A DNA stretch of 64,000 nt from Brevundimonas lenta (GCF_014196335.1 NZ_JACIDM010000003.1:62001-126000); one strand, 5' to 3'. Positions 44,930 through 52,580 are shown, counted from the first letter of the stretch. Program-made: numbers and translations. Notes: generated by a model not told the origin, from the letters alone.

Positions 44930-46174
44930 CTACGTCGCCGAGAACTTCATCACCTTGATCGCGTCGAAGTCCTGCACCCCGCCCCCGACGCGACGGGTCG
45001 TGTAAAACAGCACATAGGGCTTGGCCGAATACGGATCCCTCAGCACCCGCACGCCCGCGCGATCCACGATCAGATAGCCGCGGCGGAAATCCCCGAATGC
45101 GATCGCCGTCGCGTTGGCCGCGATGTCCGGCATGGTCTCGATCTCGGTCACGGCATAGCCCAGCAGGCTGGCGGTATCCCCCGCGCGCTGCGCCGGCTGC
45201 CAGATGTAGTTGCCGTCGGCGTCCTTGAACTTGCGCACCGCCGAGACCGTGCGTCGGTTCATCACGAAGCGCGAGTTCGGCCGGTACTGGGCCTTCGGCG
45301 CATAGACCAGGTCGATCAGCCGGTCTGTCGGGCTGGTCGAGGCGAAGGCGCCCGCGCCGCCCGAGGCGACATAGCCGATCTCGCCCCAGTCCTGATCGCC
45401 GTCCGAGACGATGTCATAGTCCAGGAAGCCGCGCGGCTTGTTGACGCCGTCGCCGTTGACGAAGGCCTCGGTCTCCTGGGCCGCGAACGCGTCCTCGACC
45501 TCGGCGGCCAGCCATTCGTCCAGGTCGACCAGGGCGTCGTCCAGCAGCGACTGCGTCGCCGCCGGGCAGGCGTACAGATCGGCCGACGGGAACTCCAGCA
45601 GCGCCAGGGTCGCCGGATCCGTCTCCGGTCGCGCCGCCGTCTCGGCCACCCAGCCCGAACCCACGCCGGCGATCGACACCGGCTTGCGGAACACGCCCGC
45701 GCCCACGGTGCGCACCGTGGCGATCTCGCGCATCGGCGAACCGGCCATCAGCCGGCGCTCGATCGCGCGCTCGGTCTGCTCCGGCACGATGTAACCGCCC
45801 GAACTCGGGGCCGACGACAGCCCCGTCTTCAGCTCCAGCCCGAAGCTCGCGCCCGTCTTCAGATAGCCGTCGAACGCCGCCTTGGTCTCCTCCCCATGCA
45901 ATGGGGAGGGGGACCGCGAAGCGGTGGAGGGGCCCGCCCCCAGCTCCGGCCTGCGCCCCTCGCTCACCACGCGGTCCAGCCGCGCCTGGGCGCTCGACAC
46001 CGCCTGGTCGATGCGGGCCACCTTCTCCTCCAGCAGCGTATCCGCGCTGGCCTTGCGCTCGATCTCGTCCAGTCGCGCATCGTTGGCGCCTTTGAACGCC
46101 TCGAACGCGGCCATCATTTCATGCATGGCGGCGCGCGCCTCGGGCGAGCCCGATGCCTGTTTGGTCTCTTTCAT
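44930..46174 (-). CDS. GTA major capsid protein (HK97 fold, gp5)
   Basis: 414 residues. Residues 1 to about 75 form a charged coiled coil (NDARLDEIERKASADTLLEE) like the HK97 delta domain removed by the protease. The capsid fold follows: SSGGYIVPEQTERAIERRL, ASPMREIATVRTV-type segment SPMREIATVRTVG, WVAETAARPETDP, AQETEAFVNGDGVNKPRGFL, and a C-terminal VRVLRDPYSAKPYVLFYTTRRVGG. Between the two parts lies SRSPSPLHGEE, encoded by a copy of the dispersed repeat (45887-45934). It is encoded 1.8 kb from the protease because of the embedded genes. Confidence 0.94.
   Translation of the reverse strand: MKETKQASGSPEARAAMHEMMAAFEAFKGANDARLDEIERKASADTLLEEKVARIDQAVSSAQARLDRVVSEGRRPELGAGPSTASRSPSPLHGEETKAAFDGYLKTGASFGLELKTGLSSAPSSGGYIVPEQTERAIERRLMAGSPMREIATVRTVGAGVFRKPVSIAGVGSGWVAETAARPETDPATLALLEFPSADLYACPAATQSLLDDALVDLDEWLAAEVEDAFAAQETEAFVNGDGVNKPRGFLDYDIVSDGDQDWGEIGYVASGGAGAFASTSPTDRLIDLVYAPKAQYRPNSRFVMNRRTVSAVRKFKDADGNYIWQPAQRAGDTASLLGYAVTEIETMPDIAANATAIAFGDFRRGYLIVDRAGVRVLRDPYSAKPYVLFYTTRRVGGGVQDFDAIKVMKFSAT
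45887..45934. repeat. Repeat copy in frame within the capsid gene
   Basis: CTCCTCCCCAT, loop GCA, ATGGGGAGGGGG, then ACCGC-GAA-GCGGT and GGAGGGGCC. It matches the copies at 6144, 9217 and 42805. On the minus strand it is translated as about residues 80-96 of the capsid protein (containing SRSPSPLHGEE), at the junction of the coiled-coil delta domain and the mature capsid. Confidence 0.75.
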
Positions 46175-46215
46175 TCTCTCTCCGCTTCTCAGGAACCGCA
46201 GATCGCGGTTAGGGT

Positions 46216-46239
46216 CCGGGCGTGATCATCACGGCCCGG
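46216..46239. promoter_or_regulatory. Palindrome in the divergent gap between capsid and embedded membrane-protein gene
   Basis: CCGGGC, GTGAT, a central C, ATCAC, then G and GCCCGG, a near-perfect palindrome of 24 bases with one unpaired G. A smaller pair (AACCGC/GCGGTT) lies just to the left at about 46197-46213. It sits between divergent starts at 46174 and 46269, 30 bases from the latter, and could be an operator for the embedded HTH regulator (inference). Confidence 0.35.
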
Positions 46240-46268
46240 AAACTCTTGAATCAGGACGGGCTGCCCGC

Positions 46269-47141
46269 ATGACCGCCTTCACCCGCCTCGAACGCGCCGT
46301 GATGGCGGCGCTCGCCCAGGACCTGCGGTCCCAGCTGCCCGACCTCGCCGGCCAGTTCGCTGCCAGCACGCCCAGCGTCCGACGCAACACCGGCTTCGGC
46401 CTGTTCACCGAGACCGTCGTCGACCGCAATCGGCCGGCTCCCGTCTCCGGCCCCACCGGCGAGTTCGGCGCTGTCCACGCCATGGTCGGCAAGCTGCACG
46501 ATCCGATCGCCTTCAAGGTCCGTGTCCGCAACGGCGTCCTGCTCGGCCTCAACGGCGACAGCTACGGCCAGGACACCCGCTCCATCGATTTCGCCACCGT
46601 CTCCTTCGACCAGGTCTTCACCGTCGACGAGAACGGCGCTTCTATCCCGTTCGACGACGAACCCATCAGGGCCGAAGCCCCCGCGCCGCGCTATACGCCG
46701 CGCCCTGCGCCGGCAGCGCCGTCGTCCAGGCCCGCGCTTCCATCCAGCAAGCCGGCGCCCGTCCGCTCCAGCCCGCCGCCTGCGAAAGCCGACGCGCGCC
46801 CGCCAAAGGACGACCTCGGCGCCACCGGCCCGCTGGTCGATCTGATCCGGGCCGGTCAGTCGCCCGCCGCGCGTGAGGCGGTGATCGACGTCTTCAATCC
46901 AGACGGCGCCGCGCCTCTCCCCGACATGACGGCCGACGAGAAGAAGTCCCTGATCTTCGGCCTGTGGATCGCCATGTTCGCCGCGGTCGTCATCGCTGTG
47001 CTCGCCTTCGAGGCCCCGCTGACGGTCAGCGTCATCCTCGCCGCCGTGGTCGGTCGCTGGCTCCAGCGCCCCGAGGGCCTGGCGCTCATCCGCCGCGGTC
47101 TGAAGGCCTGGAAAACCGTCCGCGCAGCCTCGGCGGGTTGA
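46269..47141 (+). CDS. Unrecognised protein with proline-rich linker and C-terminal membrane hairpin, embedded in GTA cluster
   Basis: 290 residues from the ATG at 46269; the open frame begins earlier but within the antisense of the capsid gene. Residues 1-135 form a soluble domain (RLERAVMAALAQDLRSQLPD, NTGFGLFTETVVDRNRP, HAMVGKLHDPIAFKVRVRNGVL, VFTVDENGASIPFDDEPI) that looks predominantly beta after an initial helix. Residues 136-195 are Pro/Ala/Ser-rich. Two hydrophobic helices lie at about 228-262, followed by a basic end. The plus strand, opposite to the virion genes, suggests separate control. No family recognised. Confidence 0.7.
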   Translation: MTAFTRLERAVMAALAQDLRSQLPDLAGQFAASTPSVRRNTGFGLFTETVVDRNRPAPVSGPTGEFGAVHAMVGKLHDPIAFKVRVRNGVLLGLNGDSYGQDTRSIDFATVSFDQVFTVDENGASIPFDDEPIRAEAPAPRYTPRPAPAAPSSRPALPSSKPAPVRSSPPPAKADARPPKDDLGATGPLVDLIRAGQSPAAREAVIDVFNPDGAAPLPDMTADEKKSLIFGLWIAMFAAVVIAVLAFEAPLTVSVILAAVVGRWLQRPEGLALIRRGLKAWKTVRAASAG

Positions 47142-47269
47142 CCCAATTCACCGCAGGTTGACTGCGACAACTGATCGCTGATCATCGACCCAATGCGGGT
47201 CACCGAACGCTGGTCGCGCGAGCTTGCACCCCCTAGCACCGCCTCCGTACATTTCTGGAAACCGCTTAC

Positions 47270-47536
47270 ATGCTTGAGAGCCGCCTGCACGCCCTCACCG
47301 TTGACCTCGTCGCCATGGAAGCCGTCGTCCGCGCCCTCGCCCATGCCCAGGCCCGCAAGTCGCGCACCGCGCTGACCGATCTGCTCGAGTGCATTTCCGA
47401 AGAGGGCGACCGCCTCGGCGCCGGCGCCGCGCCGAACGATCCCGACGTCGCCAACGTCCGCGCCGCGCTCGACACCTGGGTCGACGACATCCGCGCCGCC
47501 GCCGCCGTGGTCGAGCCGGTCGAGAACGCCGCCTAA
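47270..47536 (+). CDS. Small helical protein of unknown function, embedded in GTA cluster
   Basis: 88 residues: RLHALTVDLVAMEAVVRALAHAQARKSRTALTDLLECISEEGDRLG in consecutive helices, then DPDVANVRAALDTWVDDIRAAAAVVEPVE. All alpha, acidic towards the end, no motif recognised. It lies 128 bases after the membrane protein gene on the same strand. Its TAA stop overlaps the TAG stop of the convergent HTH gene by three bases (CTAA). Confidence 0.65.
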   Translation: MLESRLHALTVDLVAMEAVVRALAHAQARKSRTALTDLLECISEEGDRLGAGAAPNDPDVANVRAALDTWVDDIRAAAAVVEPVENAA

Positions 47537-47988
47537 CTCACGTCATACCGGTTGATCCGCGCCGAGGCGCTGGTCAGCTCCTGGATCAGCTGCCGCGAGA
47601 ACTCCAGGTTCCGGTTGCGGGTGATCACGCCCGTGCTCGTCCGCACGCCCCGCGCCTCCCGCGTCAGCCTCCCGGCCGACACCAGCGCATCGATCCGCCG
47701 CCGCACCGTCTCGCGCGGCAGGCCCGTCGACTGCGCCACCGCCCGTCCGCTGATCGGCTTGTGCAGGTGATCCGGCACCGGTCCCCCGTCCATCGAGGCC
47801 AGGATCGCGGGGTCCCTCAGATGACTGCCCGAACTGGCCGCCGCCACGGTCAGCAGCACCAGGATGGTCTCCAGGTCGTCGTCGGGAAAGCAGTCGACCG
47901 CCAGCCGCATGATCCGCAGCAGCACCTCCAGCGCCGCGACGGCCTTGGCCCGCTCACCGGGAAGGACCCTCTGCGCCTCAGTCGTCAT
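47533..47988 (-). CDS. Winged-helix/HTH regulator embedded in the GTA cluster
   Basis: 151 residues from the ATG at 47988, with a strong ribosome site (GGAGG six bases upstream). It lies 22 bases after the prohead protease stop on the same strand, so it should be transcribed with the virion genes. A helical N-terminus (KAVAALEVLLRIMRLAVDCF) is followed by a winged helix: ISGRAVAQSTGLPRETVRRRIDALVSAGRLTR. This resembles IclR/MarR-type DNA-binding domains. It could regulate the cluster or the two plus-strand genes beside it. Not part of the Rhodobacter GTA set. Confidence 0.8.
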   Translation of the reverse strand: MTTEAQRVLPGERAKAVAALEVLLRIMRLAVDCFPDDDLETILVLLTVAAASSGSHLRDPAILASMDGGPVPDHLHKPISGRAVAQSTGLPRETVRRRIDALVSAGRLTREARGVRTSTGVITRNRNLEFSRQLIQELTSASARINRYDVS

Positions 47989-48010
47989 CTGAGCCTCCAG
48001 TCCCCCACGC

Positions 48011-48478
48011 TCAGGCTGCCTTCTTTCCGGTTTGAAAACCAGAGCTTCCCGAAGCGATGCTGAACCGCGCCGCCGGCAGCATCGGAAACGTCACCAGCGA
48101 CACCTCCCACAGCTCCACCTCGACCAGCACCCGCAGCGCGCCCTCGCGCCTCGCCCGCGCCGCCCGGAAGCCGATCGACAGCCCGTCCATCGCCCCGGCC
48201 CTCGCCAGCGCCTGGGCGAACCGCGCCTCGGGCGACCAGTCCAGAATCCGGCCGCGCACGAACAGCCCGCGCTCGTCCTCGACCATCTCGTCCCACACGC
48301 CCGCGACCGACCGGCCTTCGTGCTGATGCAGCATCCGCACCCCGCCCGGCCCGCTCTTCGCCAGACTGGCCGCGAACGCCCCCTTCGCCACCACGTCCCG
48401 GTTCAGATCCGCCACGCCCCACAGCGAGGCGTAGCCTTCGATGACCAGTGGGGCCGGCTCCACGATCCGCCCCGTCAT
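48011..48478 (-). CDS. GTA prohead protease (HK97 family, gp4)
   Basis: 155 residues from the ATG at 48478 overlapping the gp3.5 stop. The HK97/U35 serine protease blocks are IEGYASLWGVADLNRDVVAKGAFAASL, GVRMLHQHEGRSVAGVWDEMVED (catalytic His) and LSIGFRAARARREGALRVLVEVELWEVSLVTFPML (catalytic Ser in GLSIGF), read in consecutive segments. It cuts the capsid delta domain during maturation. The frame upstream of 48478 is antisense-like filler. Confidence 0.92.
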   Translation of the reverse strand: MTGRIVEPAPLVIEGYASLWGVADLNRDVVAKGAFAASLAKSGPGGVRMLHQHEGRSVAGVWDEMVEDERGLFVRGRILDWSPEARFAQALARAGAMDGLSIGFRAARARREGALRVLVEVELWEVSLVTFPMLPAARFSIASGSSGFQTGKKAA

Positions 48479-48705
48479 CCCGCCTCCAGCCGTCGCTCGA
48501 TCCGGTCCACGGCGGCCCGCGTCGCCTCGCCCTGGGCCTCCAGCCGCGCCAGCCGCTCGGCCACCAGCCGCTGCTCGCCGACCCGCTCCTCCAGCGTCCC
48601 GATCCGCGCCGCCGCCCCGCCGGCCCACACCAGGCCGCCGACCGTCTGCACCAGCAGCGCGACGATCAGCGCCACGGGCGCCTTCCGCATCGTCTCCATC
48701 GTCAT
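48475..48705 (-). CDS. Small membrane protein between portal and protease (gp3.5 position)
   Basis: 76 residues from the ATG at 48705 overlapping the portal stop (ATGA). One membrane helix (VALIVALLVQTVGGLVWAGGAA) is followed by a coiled coil (RIGTLEERVGEQRLVAERLARLEAQGE). The place matches orfg3.5 of the Rhodobacter cluster. A role in release or assembly is possible, but the function is unknown. Confidence 0.75.
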   Translation of the reverse strand: MTMETMRKAPVALIVALLVQTVGGLVWAGGAAARIGTLEERVGEQRLVAERLARLEAQGEATRAAVDRIERRLEAG

Positions 48706-49862
48706 TCTCCCACGCCCGCCATCCGCCGACGCTCCTCGTCGGTCAGGAAGCTCGCCGCATTCAGCCGCGCCCACAGCGCCTCGCGCTCGGGCTGCAGCGC
48801 CGGCGACGCGTCCAGATCCGCCTCCACCCGCACGCCCGGGAACCGCCCGCCCAGCCAGCCGGTCAGCGCCGCCGCCGTCTTGCGTACGAGGGGCGCCACC
48901 GTCCCCCGCCAGAAGGCCGCATTGGCCTCGCGATAGTTGGCGTAGGTCGCGTCCCCCGGAATCCCCAGCAGCTGGGGCGGCACGCCGAACGCCAGCGCGA
49001 TCTCCCGCGCCGCCGCATGCTTGCCGGCGATGAAGTCCATGTCCGCCGGCGTCCAGCTCATCGGCTTCCAGTCCATCCCGCCTTCCAGCACCAGCGGCCG
49101 TCCGGCGTTGGTCGCTCCCGTGTGCGCCTCGTCGATCTGCGCCTTCAGGGCCGCGAACTGGTCTCCGGTCAGCCGCTCGCCGTCCCCGCCCGCGAACACC
49201 AGCGCCCCCGATGGACGCGCGGAGTTATCCAACAGCGCCTTGTTCCAGGCGCCCGAGGCGTTGTGCACGTCGATCGCGAACGCCGCCGCCTCCAGCGGCG
49301 AGAAGCCGTAGTGGTCGTCGGTCGGATGAAACAGTTTCAGGTGCAGCACCGGCATCCAGCCGTCGGCCGCCCGCCCGATCCGGATCGATCGTCCGTCCAC
49401 CGAGTACTCGTACGCCTCCGGCCAGCCGCTCCGCCCCGGAACCACCTTCATCCGGTCCGGCCGCAGCGACCACAGCTCGTCCGGCGCATCCTCGCCCGCC
49501 GCCTCGACATAGGCGTTCCCCGCCGTCTGCAGCGCGCCGTACAGCCCCTCCAGCCACTCCGCGCCCGACTGCTCCGGATTGGGTCGCGCCAGCAATCGCG
49601 CCAGCGGATGATCGTCCGTCCGCACGCCGTCCGCGAACACCTGCAACGGCGTCGCCGCCGCCGCCTCGGCGATCATCCGCACGCAGCGATAGACCACCGC
49701 ATTCTTGGCGAAGCCCTCGCTCGCCAGGCTCGCATAGTCCCGCGGCGTCCACCGCGCCCGGCCACCACTCGCAAACGCGATCAGCGGCCCGCTCCGGCTC
49801 TCCTTGATCTCGGGCGCAACAACGCGCCGCCGGGTCCCGAAGGCCCGTCGCCAATCCAGCAT
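48702..49862 (-). CDS. GTA portal protein (HK97 family, gp3)
   Basis: 386 residues. Portal hallmarks: YASLASEGFAKNAVVYRCVRMIAEAAAATPLQVF, HPLARLLARPNPEQSGAEWLEGLYGALQTAGNAYVEA, LRPDRMKVVPG, YGFSPLEAAAFAIDVHNASGAWNKALLDN and AREIALAFGVPPQLLGIPGDATYANYREANAAFWR, given here as separate landmarks. It forms the dodecameric DNA channel. It is 53 bases after the terminase stop. Confidence 0.94.
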   Translation of the reverse strand: MLDWRRAFGTRRRVVAPEIKESRSGPLIAFASGGRARWTPRDYASLASEGFAKNAVVYRCVRMIAEAAAATPLQVFADGVRTDDHPLARLLARPNPEQSGAEWLEGLYGALQTAGNAYVEAAGEDAPDELWSLRPDRMKVVPGRSGWPEAYEYSVDGRSIRIGRAADGWMPVLHLKLFHPTDDHYGFSPLEAAAFAIDVHNASGAWNKALLDNSARPSGALVFAGGDGERLTGDQFAALKAQIDEAHTGATNAGRPLVLEGGMDWKPMSWTPADMDFIAGKHAAAREIALAFGVPPQLLGIPGDATYANYREANAAFWRGTVAPLVRKTAAALTGWLGGRFPGVRVEADLDASPALQPEREALWARLNAASFLTDEERRRMAGVGE

Positions 49863-49915
49863 GATGATCTCCTGTTTCCGTCAGTCCTCCGAAGCCGTGC
49901 AGCGGCGAAGGAGGA

Positions 49916-51193
49916 TCAAAGCACCCGCACGCTCGGCGACCGCGTCGTATTCAGCAGCAGATGGCTCACCGCCCACACCAGGGCGTCCGCCCGGTCCGGA
50001 CTGCGCCGCCCAAGCCCCAGCCCCAGACCTTCCAGCTCTTCCTCCAGCGGCCCGAAGGCCCGCGTGTGGATCACCCGGTTCTGGTCGTACAGCATCGCCA
50101 CCGGCTCGGCCCGCGCCCGCTTGGAGGTCTTCGCGAACACCGGCTTCACCACCGCGCCGCATTTCGCCAGCTTCAGCATCTCCACGACCATGTCGCCGCC
50201 CTGGTTGACCTCGGCCACCACCCGGTCAGCCTCGTGCCGCGCCACCACATCGGCCACATGCGCCGCCCATTTCGCCGGGCTCATCCCCGCCACGCTCTCG
50301 TCGGCCAGCACATAGGCGACGCCGTGCGCGCGCCCGACCACCACGACCCCGCAGGCGTCCCCGCCCGCGGTCGCCGGCGGATCCAGCCCGACCACCACCA
50401 GGTCGAACCGCTCCGGCGCCCGACCGCGACAGCGGTCCAGCATGTCCCGCGTCCACAGCGCCTCGCCTTCCTCAAGGATCAGCCCTTCCAGCTCCTGCGC
50501 CGCCAGTCGGGTCCCGCCGTACAGTTCGCCCAGACCGCGCAGGAAGCCGCTCGCCAGGTTGCGGGCGTTGGCCCGCGTCGGCGCATGCGTCGTCTTCGTC
50601 GTCGGCTCCTCCGCCAGCGCCTTCAGCGCCGCGATCGGCCGGGGCGTCGTCGTGATCGCCAGCCGTGGATCATCCCCCAGTCGCAACCCCATCCGAAGCA
50701 TCGGCAGCACGTCGCCCGGCCGCTTCCAGGCGCAGAACTCGTCGGCCCAGGCCGCGTGAAACTGCGGTCCCCGCAGACGCTCCGGCTCGGCCGCCGAAAA
50801 GGCGAACGCCTCCGCCCCGTTCGGCCACACCAGCCGTCGCCGCGCCGGCTCGTACGCCGGTCGCCGATATTTCGGCGCGATCGCCCGCAGCCCCGACGGC
50901 CCCTCGATCATCACCTCGCGCACGTCGTGCAGCGTCGGCCCGATCAGCGCCAGGCGTGCCCCGGGGACCGCCTGATCGGTCAGCCACTCGGCCCCCGCCC
51001 GCGTCTTGCCTGCCCCGCGTCCGCCCAGGAACAGCCAGGTCGCCCAGTCGCCGTCCGGCGGCATCTGCGCCTCGTGCCCCCAGCCCCGCCAGTCGCGCTC
51101 AATCAGGCGCAGTTCGTTCTCCGGCAGCTTCTGCATCAGCCTCGCCAGCAGCGATCTCGGCTGCGAGAGCATCCAGTCGACGCAAGAGTTCAT
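49916..51193 (-). CDS. terL: GTA large terminase (gp2)
   Basis: 425 residues from the ATG at 51193, overlapping gp1 by 95 bases; later starts (51172, 51136) would reduce the overlap. The ATPase domain has Walker A GGRGAGKT at 57-64, WADEFCAWKRPGDVL as Walker B region, and TTTPRPIAALKAL. The C-terminal nuclease has VVVGLDPPATAGGDACGVVVVG, VVAEVNQGGDMVVEML and SPDRADALVWAVSHLL with Asp residues of the RNase H-like fold. It packages host DNA headfuls into GTA particles. Confidence 0.94.
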   Translation of the reverse strand: MNSCVDWMLSQPRSLLARLMQKLPENELRLIERDWRGWGHEAQMPPDGDWATWLFLGGRGAGKTRAGAEWLTDQAVPGARLALIGPTLHDVREVMIEGPSGLRAIAPKYRRPAYEPARRRLVWPNGAEAFAFSAAEPERLRGPQFHAAWADEFCAWKRPGDVLPMLRMGLRLGDDPRLAITTTPRPIAALKALAEEPTTKTTHAPTRANARNLASGFLRGLGELYGGTRLAAQELEGLILEEGEALWTRDMLDRCRGRAPERFDLVVVGLDPPATAGGDACGVVVVGRAHGVAYVLADESVAGMSPAKWAAHVADVVARHEADRVVAEVNQGGDMVVEMLKLAKCGAVVKPVFAKTSKRARAEPVAMLYDQNRVIHTRAFGPLEEELEGLGLGLGRRSPDRADALVWAVSHLLLNTTRSPSVRVL

Positions 51194-51419
51194 CACGCAA
51201 TCTCTGCTCCCCCGCCGCATCCAGCCGCTCGTCTTCCGGGCCCTCGAACGCGTCCAGTTCCCGCTTGGCCCGCGCGGCTTTCAACATGTGCGTCGCCGCC
51301 TGCGCCCTCAGGCTCAGCTCCTTCGGGTCCTCGCCCTCCGTCATCGCCATGATGGCGCGCACTTCTCCAGCCAGCGGCGCTTCCGCCGCCGGCTCGTTCC
51401 GATCCCTTTTTCCGGTCAT
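51099..51419 (-). CDS. GTA gp1-like small terminase candidate
   Basis: 106 residues from the ATG at 51419, no clear ribosome site. The protein is a charged helical bundle (KELSLRAQAATHMLKAARAKRELDAFEG, RLRDELLRRLDALAAEIAAG) like GTA gp1 proteins, which act as small terminases without sequence-specific DNA binding. It overlaps the terminase gene by 95 bases in a different frame. It is the first gene of the cluster; the 118-bp region before it is unusually rich in A and T, with A-tracts around 51470-51510. Confidence 0.7.
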   Translation of the reverse strand: MTGKRDRNEPAAEAPLAGEVRAIMAMTEGEDPKELSLRAQAATHMLKAARAKRELDAFEGPEDERLDAAGEQRLRDELLRRLDALAAEIAAGEADAEAAGERTAPD

Positions 51420-51537
51420 GGCAAGAGTATGAGGCGCCAGCGCCCTATGGTGGGAGTACGCCGATTGTTTTTTACAACCGGCTGCTTTTCCTGACTCTTT
51501 TTTCGTCTACGCAGCGAGGTATCCGGATTTGGCCACC
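51420..51537 (-). promoter_or_regulatory. AT-rich region upstream of the GTA cluster
   Basis: Within this GC-rich genome the stretch has a T6 run, TTTTTTACAA and ACTCTTTTTTCG on the plus strand. It is the only place for the main GTA promoter upstream of gp1, and it also follows the YcgN-like gene on the same strand. In Caulobacter, GTA expression needs activators and IHF; A-tracts would suit a bent promoter, but no site was identified with confidence. Confidence 0.45.
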
Positions 51538-52008
51538 CTATCGGCCGCGTTCCTCACGCCACTCGGGGGCCTCGAAGTCCAGCGCGTCCTCGGCGTCTTT
51601 CAGCGCCAGTTCCGACACCGTCTGCCCGCGCACCGACACGCCCGCCTCGTGCACCGTCTCGCGGCTCCCCGACACCAGATGGTGCCAGCTCGCCAACGGC
51701 CGGCCCTCGTGGATCCGGCGATAGGCGCAGGACTTCGGCATCCACTCCAGCGCCTCGATATTCCAGGGCGTCAGCTTGATGCAGTCCGGCACATGCTCCT
51801 TGCGGTTCGCGTAGTCGGAGCAGGCGCATTTGACCGGATCGAACAGCTTGCAGTGCACCCGCGTCGGGATCACCTCGCCGGTGTCCTCATCCTCGAACCG
51901 CACCAGACAGCACAGGCCGCACCCGTCGCACAGGCTCTCCCACTCATCGCGGGTCATCTGCGACAGGGTCTTGTTTTCCCAGAAGGGTTTGTCGGGGGCG
52001 GCGTTCAC
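51538..52008 (-). CDS. YcgN-like cysteine cluster protein (UPF0260)
   Basis: 156 residues from the GTG at 52008; the frame is open to 52089, but that extension overlaps the upstream gene. The family start PFWENKTLSQMTRDEWESLCDGCGLCCLVRFED is complete, with CDGCGLCC and later THRVHCKLFDPVKCACSDYANR-type Cys (VHCKLFDPVKCACSDY) and CIKLTP. These Cys suggest a metal or FeS site. Function unknown; cytoplasmic. Confidence 0.85.
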   Translation of the reverse strand: MNAAPDKPFWENKTLSQMTRDEWESLCDGCGLCCLVRFEDEDTGEVIPTRVHCKLFDPVKCACSDYANRKEHVPDCIKLTPWNIEALEWMPKSCAYRRIHEGRPLASWHHLVSGSRETVHEAGVSVRGQTVSELALKDAEDALDFEAPEWREERGR

Positions 52009-52043
52009 GCGCTTCCCATAAGGCGCCCGGGCCTGGAAAGCAC

Positions 52044-52580
52044 CTATTCGACGGACGCCGTCTGCAGCGCCGCCCGGATTCTCGAACATTCGTTCGCCGC
52101 CGCAGCCCCCGCCTCATCGCAAGCCTGCAGCCACGCTTCGCGTCCCACGCGGATTCCGATTTCTTCGCCGAGCGCAACCGAGCGGGCCTCAACCACCGGC
52201 TGGCGGGCCGGCGCGACAGCCAGGTCGTTCTCAAGCTCGGTCTGGGTGAAAGTCATGGCGAACGCCCGCGCGAGTTCGACCCTCAGGCGCGGTCTGATCC
52301 CGTCGGTGAAGCGGTTGAACGAGGCCTTGAAGCTGTCCCGCATGTGATCGGGAAGCTCGTCCGCCTGCTTCAGCAGCGTGCTTCGCATCCCGGCCTGCAT
52401 GCCCCCGATCGCCTCGTCGATGAACCTCGCATAGCGCGCGTTCACGATATCCAGTTCGGCCTGCGTCACCACGCTCGGATCGACCGCCTGGGCCGCCGAC
52501 GGAGTCGCCGCCGCCAGGACGCAGACCAAAGCCGCCGTCGCCAGGCCTGAGCCCGCCATTCTCCGCATCAGTTTCATCAT
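52044..52580 (-). CDS. Secreted helical protein, DUF2059-like
   Basis: 178 residues with a signal peptide (ATAALVCVLAAATPSAAQAVD). The mature part is helical: TQAELDIVNARYARFIDEAIGGMQAGM, then SFNRFTDGIRPRLRVELARAFAMTFTQTELE, which has the layout of DUF2059 periplasmic proteins. Two cysteines near the C-terminus (ACDEAG, ANECSR) could form a disulphide. The DUF2059 link is tentative. It is divergent from uup. Confidence 0.65.
   Translation of the reverse strand: MMKLMRRMAGSGLATAALVCVLAAATPSAAQAVDPSVVTQAELDIVNARYARFIDEAIGGMQAGMRSTLLKQADELPDHMRDSFKASFNRFTDGIRPRLRVELARAFAMTFTQTELENDLAVAPARQPVVEARSVALGEEIGIRVGREAWLQACDEAGAAAANECSRIRAALQTASVE

Noticed and set aside
42826..44958. Plus-strand frame of about 710 codons across gp6-gp10
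   Set aside because: Ser/Arg/Pro-rich shadow of several well-supported overlapping GTA genes.
36187..51419. Ordinary prophage
   Set aside because: No integrase, repressor, replication or lysis genes and no attachment sites were seen, and the gene order and short tape measure are those of a GTA.
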